Notes under the pieces: generated by a model
Told to the model about the DNA's origin: nothing
Databases searched by the model: none
Seen by the model: the letters and a program-made list of their open reading frames with translations, nothing else
Translations under genes and position numbers: made by a program
Part shown: positions 24,101-35,594 of the stretch, one piece after another
Layout of the letters: each line of letters opens with the position of its first letter
Position numbering within the stretch: position 1 is the stretch's first letter
Assembly: GCF_000687475.1 (NCBI RefSeq)
Contig: NC_057320.1
Location: 4,994,501-5,058,500 of the forward strand
DNA: 64,000 bases
Reading direction: 5' to 3'
Origin: Ustilaginoidea virens
Lineage: Eukaryota > Ascomycota > Sordariomycetes > Hypocreales > Clavicipitaceae

Positions 24101-27100
24101 TGTAATACCGGCCGATTATTAATATAAAGGATATCGATAATAATTTCGTAGTTAAATTGGCTAATATCGTTATCCTTAAGGGTGAATTTAAACTAGTTGG
24201 GTGCCTTTATATTTATCTGGTATTAATGGCATATATAGGTAATACTCTCGATAATATTGCGGTTAATATCGTTATAACTAGCCTATTAAAGCAATTTAGA
24301 GAGCCTATTAATAAAGGGGTGCCCGAATCGATAATAAAGTTGATAGATTTCCTATAATAAGAGGTAGAAGGTAGTAGTATCTATGGCATTAAGAGTCCAC
24401 TATAGATATCCCTATTTCCTGATAATTGGAACCTTAATATCCCCTTTAATAAGTAAGTTATTAATATTATCTAGCTTTACGCCTATCCTATCTATATCTA
24501 TGATAGAATAGAGAAAAGGGATGCCACTATTAAGAACGTAGAAGGGGATATTGCCGAATATCGTTAGGATATTTAATATACTAGAAGATATGGCAGAATT
24601 TGCTCCGAAATTAATAGTATGCTATATATCTATTGACTTAATTGTTAAAGATTTTATTAATCTTATTAGGGCTTTTGCTTGACCTATACCTGCTGTGGAT
24701 AGGCCGGAGGCGCTAGTATCCGGTAGGATTCCACGGAAGGTATGGTTACTATAGCGTTCTTCTTCTAGAAAGGCAGAATTACAGTCTAATAAGGGCATTT
24801 AGAAGGGGTTAATTTATAGGAAGGTATATCGGCATAATTTATCTTATAAGGCTTATAATATCTCAATAGATGAAGAAGGTAATAGTTCTATTTACGTAGG
24901 GGTTAAGAAGTACTAAGTGGCTGTAATTTGCGGTACGATAGCGTCTTCTGTTTCCTAATATATAACCCCTGCTATTATGACTTTAATATCTTTAGCGATA
25001 TTATCAAAATCGGCATTATCAAGGTGGCTTTAGTCGGCAGTCCCTTTATATTCCTGTATAAAAATACGGAATTTCCTATTATTAGGGGCGGTATAGTTGG
25101 AACGATTCTTCAGCTATCGTGCCTTTAATTCTTATTGCTTTTTATCAGTATGGTTAGATGACTAATATCCTGATTTATTATAAATAAAGCATCTTCTTTA
25201 ATAAGGCCTAGCTAGAAAGGCGCGATTCTATTGTTACTATTGAGGGGGTCTATATTATTAGGGGAGTTAATACCGGTTATAAGATTGACCGTATCTACAA
25301 TCTATGAATAACGCTATATTACTATTAATATCTTTAATATCCTGATGTTATTAAGGCTACTATTGAAGGAAATAATGCTGTTGAGTTATATGGGTAGTCT
25401 CGTAGATAGAAAGGGATTACTATAGGTTAGCAGCGAGGCCTTCAAATATAAGGGTATAACAATATAAGGCCTGGCTATACTTAGGGGTATCCCTTATAGC
25501 ATTAAGCACTTGCTGATGAAGCTCTATATTAGCTATAAAGGGGGGAAAAAGACTATAATATAGGCGCTAAAGTTCCTCTAGTAGGATATTGAGGCATTCT
25601 AGCTTTGATTTATTAGGATATTTTGCGATAGTTGATTGGAGTATTATTCTATTCTAATAGTGCAAATAGAATTACTTTATACTCTTATTTTCGAAATGGC
25701 TTTTAACTTTACGTACTATTTTATCGAAAGTGAGGGTATTATAAATGCGTTCGATATTGTCAAAGTAATACATCTTAGTATCGCCGATTAGTATAATTTA
25801 AAAAGCTCTAGCGAATATATAATCGGGCAGTCTTAGAAGGCGGCAGTTATTCTTAAAGGATACTACTTTTAGTATAAAGAAGTTATCTATTTTGCCGCTA
25901 TATCTATCTTCTATACGATAGCTATATAAGAGGTCAGATATCTTCTTCGAAATATCGTTAAATCTGGCCTCTATATAGGCTCTTTAGGTATAATCTTTTT
26001 AGTAGTATTCCGGAGGGTATTTTAGAATGGCTTATCGGTAGCTTTACGGTAGGCTGGCGGGATCTCTAGCTGGGTTATCTTATAACCTGGGTCGGTTTAG
26101 GGTTATTAGTCCTCCCGTTAAGATGGTCTGTTTATCGGCCTGGGTAGGCCGATAGTGCCGGGAGGGGTCCAGTACTATGCCTATTTTTAGTATTATCGGG
26201 TGAGGTATTAGAGCCGGTGGTTGAGGCATTTGAGCCTATAGTTGAGGTATTTGAGCCTATGGTTGAGGCATCTGGGCCTATAGGTTATGGCTGCGATACT
26301 ATGATTCGTGATATCTGGTATTAGGGGCAGCTGTTTTATTAATATTAGGGGTTTGGTCTATACTACTGGTAATGGCATATCGGGGAATATTAATATTGGT
26401 GGCTTAGAGGGTATTGCTAGTAATTTTAAGGGTGTTGCCGTTGGCGCTTTCTATTGATTGAAGTATATTATTAGGGCCTATAATCTAACCTCTGGCCCTT
26501 ATGGGCATATTATGATTCCAAGGGGTATTAGGATAGCCGCTTCGGCTAGCCCGGCTAGGGGTATAACCCTTAGGATGAAGTATTTAGTCGGTCGGGCTAT
26601 AGTTATCGTCTATTGTATGCTATTATTGCTGTTGGGAGCTTTCCCCTGTCTTAAATAGCGGCCTGTTGTAAATAGGCGCTTTCCCTTTTTATTATAGCGG
26701 CCGGCCCCTTTCTTCTTCGGTAGGAATAGGGGCCTTTTTTAACGTAGATGGAGGGATAAGGGGTTATTATGCCGTTAGTATTGTAAAGTCCCTAGGGGTC
26801 GAAAGGGCTTATGAAAGTCTTCGCGAGGGTAATCGCAAGGGTATTTATAATAGCAATCGCGAGGGTATTTATGATGGTATCCGTAAGGGTATTCGAATAA
26901 TTATAGTAGGAAGTGAATTCTTTGAGCTTATAATAGAGGGGGCATCCTAGTTTATTTGTATCTCCCGTTCGGTATAAACAGTAGGGACTAATTGTTCCCT
27001 ATCTAGGTTTAACCGAGAGATAAAGGTCTTGCATGCAAATTAGAGATCTATTTCTTCTTAAGGCTATTTAGGCATATTCTCTTATTGGAGGCAGTAGGTA

Positions 27101-27994
27101 AGGGTCTTAACTGTTGATAACCCTATACTTTTAATGTATACCCTTTGTTTTTGTAGTATTGTTCGGAATTCCCGTAGGAGCCGTTTATTGATATAGCTGA
27201 ATAGCTCCTCGGTCTACTTATTATAATCTTTACGGAATTGTTCCTATAGATTATCATCCTTCTTATTACCTATTGCGTAGTTATTGATGAGGTAGGCGAT
27301 CCGATTATATAATTATTTATCTGTGATATTAGTAGGGTCAATTTATTCTGTTGTATTAGCCTAGTCCTCTGTAATGACTTTAGCGTGAGACCTGAGCTTT
27401 TCGGGTAGTAATATGTCTATTGTGATATTGATAGGGGTAGGCGTGTGTGATAGAGAGCGAGGTATGGGTATTATAAGGAAATAACTGATGAAGGAAAGTA
27501 GTAATTAGTAGAGGAAAGAAAGAAGTAATTAATAAAAAGAAGGTTGTAATTAGTAAAGGAAGAAAAGAAGGAAGGAAGTAATAGTCGGGTAGGATATTAT
27601 AGGCATTCCGATTGCTTAATTGACTATATATCGGCAAATAGGTCCTTTACTATTGAGGTTCTGAGTCGCTTACGTAAGAATTTGCGTTTATACCTACTAA
27701 TGGTATTACAATAGATCTTTAGCGCTATATATATCCTAGCATAACTAAAGATATCATAATATTTAGCGATCGTTATTGACTGATACCATTAATCAGTATG
27801 ATATTGGCGGTTGTTCCTCATAATAGACGAGTAGGGAAGGTTAGATATAATTAATTTATCCCTTAGTTCGTGATATCTATAGCCGTTCTTCGGAATAGGC
27901 TAGATCATATTCTTTATTAGCACGACCTATTTAAATCGTCTCTTCTTGCTGTTCCTAGCTAATCTGTGAAGTAAACTTTAACTTTACTGATTAG

Positions 27995-28344
27995 TGTTGG
28001 TTGCATTAAGGGGTACCCAGTTGTACGTAGGGTTGCGCGCGTGGTATTAAGTACCGTGAGGTCACCGGTTAAAGGTATGATTACTTCTTTAATTATGATT
28101 GATTAACTAAGAGGGAAGAAAGGAAGTAAAAGAGGAATTATATAATATGGCCTTTTTGTGCGTGCCATTGTTACATGCATCGGCGCAGTCAGGCCGGGCT
28201 GCCCGCGTGCCCTACCGGGCTCAGGGGTAAAGGGGCAAAAGGGGCCAAAGTGGCCACATCGTGCGCATCGGGTGTGCGCGGCACATCCGTCGCAATATGC
28301 CCAATTGGTGCCCAATTGGGCACCTTGCGACAGCGATTCCGACA
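27995..28344 (-). repeat. 5' LTR of the inner element (350 bp)
   Basis: Partner of 20798-21147. Ends in CA, as expected of an intact LTR terminus, and is directly followed by the GTATT target duplication. Confidence 0.95.
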
Positions 28345-29290
28345 GTATTCCCAGATAATAAGCTGAACCGGTCGTATACGTTTTATTAGGCGTTAAATTT
28401 TTCCTCGAATGTTCCGATCGCCTGCTACTAATATCTTATAGCTAGGGCTCAGCATTGATTTAAACTATGCTGTATATGCTCGAAGATTTCGACTAAATAT
28501 CGTATAACGGTCGTTCTAAAAGTTGTACTAAATATTGGCTTGTTTCATCTATTCTGCAGTACTAATACCACTAGGGCGTTGTATCGGCTTGAAGTAGTGG
28601 TTTTCTTCAATATTCTCGACTTGCTGCGGCCGGATTATTCTTATTTTTACCGTTAGTGCTGCCGATGATGCCCTAGCTACTAATGCAGCTTTGGTATTTG
28701 TAGAAGGGGCACGATCTATAGCTTCTATTGATGAATCTGCTGTTGCTGTAGATATTGGTATTGATGCTGATGCCTGCGTGGAATAGATAGGTTCGTCTAA
28801 TTCTTATGCCGGCAGAAGGGGCATATTTAGCATTTCCGAGCCCTTAGGATCAATGAATATCCAAATATTATTATCTAAAGCACGCTTTTGAATATAATTA
28901 TACTAGATATCCCAGTCATATCGGGATATCAGCTTGACTGCTGGTTTGGAGCTATCATTAGTAATAATACCTATTTTTGCTGATAACGATGTTTAGGGCA
29001 CGAATTAATCTGACGAAAATAGCGGTTAAGATGTCGATTTGTTAGATTAAAGGAAATATCGCGATTTTTCACCTAAATAGCCTCCTTTTTTTGATTAACG
29101 AGGCCATACGAGTATATTAGTAATAAGGCTTTTGACGGATTCAATGGGGAATTTAGAGCTTGCTTAAATAGGATCCGGAAAATAGTGGCTTTTATAGCAA
29201 AATAAAGATAATAGTTGATCTTAAGGCTGGGCCACAAGGTAAGGGATAAAAATGAGGTTTTTTGTTATGATATTTACGCAATTGCTACCA

Positions 29291-29486
29291 TGTCAGAATG
29301 CATAGGGAAAATGCGATAATGCTTGATTGAAGGAACTAAGTCCTCTCCAAGAGACTTGTGTTCCCAGCTATTTATAGTGGGATAGGGGGTACCCCTAAGG
29401 GCCTACTGATCCAGGGAAAACTCTGCATATCCGACCTCGGACATGACCGATATCCATATTACAGACAAGCCAATTTCCCTCCAACA
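29291..29486 (-). repeat. 5' LTR of the outer element (196 bp)
   Basis: Begins TGTCAGAATGC and ends CCCTCCAACA on the plus strand. It is less mutated than its partner and followed by target duplication CTTTC. On the coding (minus) strand it contains CACTATAAATAGCTGG. Confidence 0.95.
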
Positions 29487-30435
29487 CTTTCACAGCTTGC
29501 AGCCATCCCTGTTTCCCCAGGTTTCGGTGGAGCAAAAGAACCACAAGCGCTACAGTAAGCGCCTCAGCGGGACCCTCAGCGGCCTCTCCACGAGCAAAGG
29601 GGCAAAAGACGGCGAGGGGGTTGGCTTGGCTCGAAATATTTTGTCATAAGCCTTCTCCTTTGATCCGCGGTACAGCATCGACCGAAGGGCACTCAAAGAT
29701 GGTACAGTGGGCCTGATGATCTCTGCCGGCGCAGGGGAGTGAGTGCCAGGTTCTTGTGGTACCTTAGGTACCTTTATGTACCAGGTAAGCACATTCAGGC
29801 TCTGCCACCCTGACCCCTTCGTACGTGGTAGGTGCTCTGGGCCAAGCATATGGCCTGCCATGTCTTCGTTGCGACTAGAGGCAGACCTTAATACCACCAG
29901 ATCTTGCTCCAACGTTTCCAGTTGCTTTCCTCACCTCCCCGTGGATATGAGCTGTGCGACCGCAAGTGGAAGGTTGCAGTGACCCATCCATCCCCGCTTG
30001 GAGGGGGGAAAGCCCTTGGCCAATGGCAATGACGGCCCCCTCCAACACCACCTCCAATCCGAAATGCTTTCACTCTAGCACCGCGGGATGCTACAGCAGC
30101 GTCAAGTGTTCTCAATAGGCTGACCATCACCTGGCTCGCCTCCATGTCACCGCCTAAAAATCCCGACATTCCCATTTCGCCGTCTCCTGCTCGCCTCCCC
30201 TCGCACTGCTATCGCGAGCCTCTCCCTTTTCCCTCTACAGACCGCAAGCATTGCTTTGTTGCTGTTCTTGGTCGTGGTTGATGCTCTGCAACCGAGGCCT
30301 TGCTCGATTATCCTTCCGCATGCTTGCAGTTTGGTGACAAGTTCCCACGTTTCGGCACCCGCTTGTTGGCATTGGCCTATTTGAAAGAATCTTCCTTCAT
30401 GAAGACCAAATCTGCCAGATGCCTCGCCCGTCATC
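29487..30435. other. Intergenic region between transposon island and NNT
   Basis: Starts with the right target duplication CTTTC. A minus-strand frame at 29550-29912 (ATG start, about 120 residues) has no recognised domain. Composition is normal again. The last few hundred bases are pyrimidine-rich and are the likely NNT promoter and leader. Confidence 0.4.
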
Positions 30436-33400
30436 ATGGCGTCGAATGTGCTACGCCCACTCTCAGCTGAGCTCTGCCTTTCTTCTTCGTCTGCTGCTCG
30501 TATGACGCGACACTGCTCTGCGTTCATCCGAGGTTCGTATCCTAATACTACCTTCAATGCGTCATTGGCGCTTAAATGATTGCTGTCAAGCTCACGCGGT
30601 TCGGATTTCCGTTCTATTTGTCCCTGTGGCTAACTAATGTCGGATTTGGCATTTAGATGTGAGGCCATTGCGTTGCTCTCGCCGTGAGTGGCATGGCTCT
30701 TCTGGGCAGGTAAATCAGCAAACGCTGCTGCCTTCTGTTATCAGCAAACCACAGGCGCTGGTTCGCCACGCACTTGTTGTGGCAACAGTGTCTGCAAATT
30801 CTGGTTATCAACGTTATTCAACTGCAGCTGTGCCTCCAACGACACCGTATAGTCAGCTTACTGTCGGCGTTCCTCGGGAGACGTTCCCTTTCGAACATCG
30901 TGTTGCCCTAACACCAACCAATGTCACGCTCCTTCTCAAAAAAGGCTTTGCGAAAGTTCTCGTCGAGAGAGGAGCTGGTTCTCATGCCGAATTCCTCGAC
31001 GAAGCTTACGAGCAGGCCGGAGCGTCACTCGTGGACGGGCCCCAGGCTGTCTGGAGCCGGGCCGATATTGTTCTCAAAGTACGGGGACCGTCTGTGGAGG
31101 AGATTGAGTCTGTCCAAGAAAATCAGACTGTCATCTCTCTCCTACAGCCGGCTCAAAATAAGGAACTTGTTCAGAAAATCGCCGAAAAAAAGGCCACGTG
31201 CTTCGCAATGGACATGATTCCCCGTATCTCTCGCGCACAAGTTTTCGACGCCCTCAGCAGTATGGCAAACATTGCTGGTTACAAAGCTGTTTTGGAGGCT
31301 TCAAACGTTTTTGGCAGATTTTTGACCGGACAAGTCACGGCGGCTGGCAAGATCCCCCCGTGCAAAGTCCTTGTTATCGGAGCGGGAGTCGCTGGCCTGA
31401 GTGCTATTGCAACCGCTCGCCGGATGGGGGCCATTGTTCGTGGATTTGATACTAGATCAGCTGCCCGAGAGCAGGTCCAATCGCTAGGCGCCGAGTTCGT
31501 TGAAGTCGATGTTCAGGAAGACGGTTCTGGTGCCGGCGGCTATGCCAAGGAAATGAGCAAAGAGTTTATTGAGGCCGAAATGAGACTCTTTAAAGAACAG
31601 GCCAAAGAAGTTGACATCATCATTACCACTGCCCTGATCCCCGGAAAACCTGCGCCCAAGCTCATTAGAACTGAGGCATTGGACGTCATGAAGCCTGGCA
31701 GTGTCGTTGTCGATCTTGCAGCAGAAGCCGGCGGCAATTGCGAAGCTACTCAACCTGGCAAACTGGCAATGTACAAGGATGTCAAGATAATCGGTAAGTA
31801 GCTGAATCTTCACTTGGGCTCGTACAAAAATGGCCTAAACCTAATGCACGCAGGTTACACTGATCTCCCATCCCGCCTCCCAACCCAATCGTCCACCCTG
31901 TATTCAAACAACATCACAAAATTCCTCCTTTCATTGTCTCCAAAGGACAAGGAATTTGGCATCGATCTTTCCGACGAAGTTGTTCGCGGCTCAATTGTCA
32001 CCCAAAACGGGAAAATATTGCCACCAGCTCCCAGACCAGCACCACCTCCTTCACCGACTAAGCCTGCTGCTGCACCAGTCGTCAAGGCTGCGGAGCTCAC
32101 TCCATGGCAAAAAAAGACACGAGAGGTGGCAACGGTTACTGCGGGAATGGGTAGTGTTTTAGCTCTCGGCAAGTTTACTGGCCCGCTCTTCATGGCCAAT
32201 GCGTTCACCTTCGGTCTGGCTAGTTTGATCGGTTATCGCGTCGTCTGGGGTGTCGCTCCTGCACTTCATTCTCCTCTCATGAGCGTCACAAATGCTATTT
32301 CAGGCATGGTGGGAGTTGGTGGTCTGTTCATTCTGGGCGGCGGTTATTTCCCAGAGACGATCCCTCAAGTTTTCGGCGCTTTGAGTGTGTTGCTTGCCTT
32401 TGTCAATGTCGGTGGTGGCTTTGTCATTACCAAACGAATGCTGGACATGTTCAAGCGTAAGCTCTTCGCGGTTGTGACCTGCGAGATGTACTAACAGCAG
32501 CTTAGGACCGACTGATCCTCCAGAGTATCCCTGGCTTTATGCCATTCCCGCTGCATTGTTTGGCGGCGGCTTCGTTGCAGCAGCTTCAACTGGAGCTGCT
32601 GGACTTGTGCAGGCCGGATATCTCATTAGCTCGATTCTTTGTATTGGCTCCATTTCTGGTCTTGCTTCTCAGGCTACGGCTCGTATGGGTAACATGCTTG
32701 GAATACTGGGCGTTGGTTCAGGTGTTTTGGCAAGCTTACTTGCCGTTGGCTTTTCACCGGAGGTTCTCACACAATTCGGGGGACTTGCTGTGATGGGTGC
32801 TTTGGCAGGTAAGACGACATTGTTCACAAATTGAATGTGTAATGACTGAGTAAATTGGCCAGGAATGTTGATCGGCAGGCGGATCACTCCCACTGACCTC
32901 CCACAAACCGTTGCTGCACTTCACTCCGTCGTCGGTCTTGCCGCTGTCTTGACCAGCATTGGAAGCGTAATGGCGGATGTCACAGAGATTTCAACCCTGC
33001 ACTTGGTAACTGCATATCTAGGCGTTTTAATTGGTAAGCTGCCCCATTGCCGGTGGAAATATTGTAGTAACCCGACATAGGTGGTATCACTTTTACCGGC
33101 TCGTTGGTCGCATTTCTGAAGTTGGCGGGTAGAATGTCATCTCGACCGACCTTCTTGCCAGGCCGGCACGTCATCAACGGAGGCTTACTAGCCACTAACA
33201 TGGCGACTATGGGCGCATTCATAGCCATGGCACCGGGAAGTCCAATGATTGCCGCTGGCGCGCTTGCCGCGAATACAGTTCTAAGTTTCGTCAAGGGTTA
33301 CACTACCACGGCGGCCATTGGCGGCGCGGATATGCGTAAATCTCTCCGCACTCGTCGTTATGAAGGAGTGTCCATGCTGATTGATGTATAGCTGTTGTTA

Positions 33401-34260
33401 TTACGGTTCTTAACGCCTACAGTGGTTTTGCACTGGTAGCGGAGGGATTTATGCTCGACAACCCGCTGCTCACTAGCGTGGGAGCGCTTATCGGGGTTTC
33501 CGGTTCTATCCTGTCCTACATTATGTGTGTGGCAATGAACCGGTCGCTCACAAATGTCTTGTTTGGTGGTATATCCACTCCAGCACAGACGAAAGAGTAC
33601 AAACCTCAGGGCGTCGTCACCCAAACAAACGTCGAGGATTTGGTAGATGCGCTGTTGAATTCAGAATCAGTCATTTTGGTAGTTGGGTACGGTATGGCCG
33701 TAGCCAAAGCCCAATACGCAATTTCCTCCATTGTCTCGCAGTTGCGATCAAAGGGTATCACTGTTCGGTTCGCTATCCATCCCGTGGCTGGTCGAATGCC
33801 TGGTCAATGCAACGTCTTACTAGCCGAAGCCAGCGTCCCATACGATATTGTCCTGGAAATGGATGAGATAAATGATGACTTCCGGGACACTGATCTGACA
33901 GTTGTTATCGGTGCTAACGACACCGTTAACCCGATCGCCATGGAGAAGGGAAGTGCAATTGAGGGCATGCCAGTTCTACATGCCTGGAAGAGCAAGCAGG
34001 TGGTGGTTATGAAGAGAGGCATGGCGAGTGGATATGGTGAGCCAGCAAACAGAACCGCCTACTTCTGGATGTTCAAGATGCTAAATATCTACAGCTGATG
34101 TCCCTAACCCCATGTTTTACATGCCAAACACGAAGATGTTGTTCGGCGATGCGAAGAATACGTGCGAAGGTAAGCTCTTACCCATCTCGATGTAACAAGT
34201 ACCAAGAGATTGTTAACAACCCCTGTAGCAATCAAGGCGGCTATAGAGGTCAAGTTGTAG
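30436..34260 (+). CDS. NNT: Proton-translocating NAD(P) transhydrogenase, mitochondrial (fused alpha-beta)
   Basis: Inner-membrane enzyme coupling proton entry to hydride transfer from NADH to NADP+. Nine exons: 30436-30532, 30657-31793, 31854-32456, 32506-32808, 32863-33033, 33081-33335, 33392-34036, 34095-34169 and 34229-34260. All junctions are phase 1, giving about 1,105 residues. Order: mitochondrial presequence; NAD-binding domain I ([71 protein letters not shown]); a Pro/Ala linker; about a dozen membrane helices; NADP-binding domain III ([60 protein letters not shown]). The end is [21 protein letters not shown]. The split proton-channel segment [16 protein letters not shown] is rejoined exactly by the 56-nt intron. 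Exon 1 is least certain because its donor is GTTCGT. Confidence 0.95.
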
Positions 34261-34666
34261 CCTCGTATGTAGTAAATACGGTGATTTTTGGGTCGTATTG
34301 AGCAATTCGTTGCAGCCTGGCTGGACTGCGAATCGTGAATGATCAGTGTCTAGACGTAACATTTCGGGGTGATCTTTTCTGGCTCAAGCTATGGAAAAAC
34401 ATGATGTGCATATATCTTGAAATGGCGGTTTCTCCGATGCGCAGCTGATTGACGGCATGATGGCTAGTGTCTCATTTTGTATCTAGCCCGCTTCAGACAT
34501 GTTTCTTTGGTCAACGCTGGGCAATAAGGCCCAGCATATGAGGCAAGTGAAACTCAGGAGTCACTACCCAGTTCCAGACCGTGAACTCTTCCAGACAAAT
34601 AGAAAAGGAATAAATTATGCATACTGCTCTACGAAACTCATATGTACAATCCCCTATGCCGTCCGC
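34261..34666. other. Convergent intergenic region
   Basis: Holds the 3' ends of NNT (plus) and NDUFA12 (minus). No gene is seen. Confidence 0.5.
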
Positions 34667-35364
34667 TCATGTCCTCTGCACAGCGAGGGGCTCCCACTCA
34701 GAAATCTTGGGCTTGGTCCTATTGACGAAAATAATAGAGCGAGTAAGCCTATGATCTTTTCCAAGGACTCGAAATATGTCAACTGTGCCAGCGTGTCAGG
34801 GACAAAACTTACGTGCTGTATGTCTTGAAAGCACCCCGCGACTGCGTATAGTTTGGAATAGGGTACGGCTTCTCAAACTTCCTTAGCCCCGTGGCAATTA
34901 GTGCGTCCTCAGTTGGAGGTTTATCTAGAGCATAGGATATCCACGCATGCCAACCGGGTTCGATGTGAGAAGCGTCATAGTCGTGCTTGGCATACTCTAC
35001 CCAGCGGGTGCGCAGGGGTAGCTCCTCCATATTTTCGAAGAATTTGTTGCCGGCGCGGTCAGTGCCTACCAGTCTGCCATATTTGGTATCGCCTGCTTTT
35101 GGTTAGATGAAATGTGTTGTTTGTTTAGGAGGAGCGTCTGTGTTAGCGTACCGATATACTGTCGTTGAGTAGCAGTCGTTAGCGATGCCCTTTGCTGCTA
35201 TTCGGTGATGTTTGCGATTGGATAACGTACCAGCATTTGGCGGAAGTAATCCTAGAGGAGTTAGCAAAAAAGGCCCCAGAGCAGGTAGAATTTTCGCAGA
35301 ACGAGAGACCAACCTTGATGCCAACCTTGCGTAAGTTCCTTAGTGTGCGGGGAAGAGTAGACAT
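34667..35364 (-). CDS. NDUFA12: NADH:ubiquinone oxidoreductase (complex I) subunit NDUFA12 / B17.2 family
   Basis: Accessory subunit of mitochondrial complex I on the matrix arm. Five exons on the minus strand are read: 35364-35314, 35251-35231, 35158-35152, 35092-34813 and 34718-34667, giving 136 residues. Exon 1 encodes MSTLPRTLRNLRKVGIK, exon 2 only DYFRQML (21 nt), and exon 3 is 7 nt (TATATCG, Tyr-Ile plus one base). Exon 4 carries the core GDTKYGRLVGTDRAGNKFFE, MEELPLRTRWVEYAKHDYDA, EPGWHAWISY and KPYPIPNYTQSRGAFKTYS. Exon 5 gives TKPKISEWEPLAVQRT. Every junction keeps frame, every intron is GT...AG, and joining them restores the family motif YxGDTKxGxLVGxD, so the micro-exon is well supported. 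It diverges from PGS1 over 230 bp. Confidence 0.93.
35152..35158 (-). other. 7-nt micro-exon of NDUFA12
   Basis: TATATCG on the minus strand, preceded by ...ACGACAG and followed by GTACGC. Phase 0 in and phase 1 out; it supplies the Tyr-Ile and first base of Gly in the conserved YIGDTK motif. The flanking introns are 72 nt (35159-35230) and 59 nt (35093-35151). Confidence 0.8.
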
Positions 35365-35594
35365 GTTGGCGACTGTTACAGTTAAATTGCCCGTGATGAT
35401 TTGAGCTTGAAGGCATTTAGACTCGACGTTGGGTTGTTTCGTTAAATCCGGCAAATGATCGGATGCTGGGTCATGTCCAATCAGAGACATTCAATTGGAG
35501 TGAGCTTGTCCTCACGCCTCCACAGCATCCTTGTAAATGTCCTCCCGCAAGGCTTTGTAATGACAAGACAGAGAGTCGTCAAGCTTCAGGACGA

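Larger units (their letters stand above)
20798..28344 (-). mobile_element. Inner (nested) copia-like LTR retrotransposon, RIP-degraded
   Basis: Inserted within the outer element. Direct 350-bp LTRs (20798-21147 and 27995-28344) start TGTTGG and end CCGACA/CCGATA, flanked by a perfect 5-bp duplication GTATT (20793-20797 and 28345-28349). Total length is 7,547 bp. Coding is on the minus strand. An RNase H remnant at 21595-21903 reads SIKSKRVTHSALASELYSIV and VVYTDSFSLYECLIKLG. The RT C-terminal connection at 22036-22272 reads IEQRARGAYIATVCQPEASF and PNPKDIARLNKRL, a familiar fungal copia signature. Upstream integrase and gag (about 23-27.9 kb) are too degraded to read. Stops and TA-rich composition fit RIP. 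This is a different family from the host element, with much more GC-rich LTRs. Confidence 0.92.
15363..29486 (-). mobile_element. Outer copia-like LTR retrotransposon, RIP-degraded, carrying a nested element
   Basis: Bounded by direct 196-bp LTRs (15363-15558, 29291-29486) and a perfect 5-bp target duplication CTTTC (15358-15362 and 29487-29491). Without the 7.55-kb nested element it is about 6.6 kb. Coding direction is minus: LTRs read TGTTGG...CTGACA, and the right LTR is followed by TGGTAGCAATTGCG, a plausible primer-binding site. A purine tract GAAGGGGTG precedes the left LTR. Translated remnants in order are: a protease-like LDSSALTHVFND (about 20010-20070), integrase-like NSHTERSKGVLKTK (about 18305-18350), RT-like FYINNLIVLYYK (about 16867-16920), and NIVADGFIKPL at the RNase H end (about 15970). 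Stops occur throughout and the DNA is extremely TA-rich, as after RIP. The RT catalytic YVDD has become YINN. Confidence 0.92.

Noticed and set aside
15600..29280. Many ORFs of 60-120 codons inside the transposon island
   Set aside because: They are fragments between RIP-created stops, mostly on the wrong strand; only the minus-strand RNase H, RT, integrase and protease traces carry meaning.
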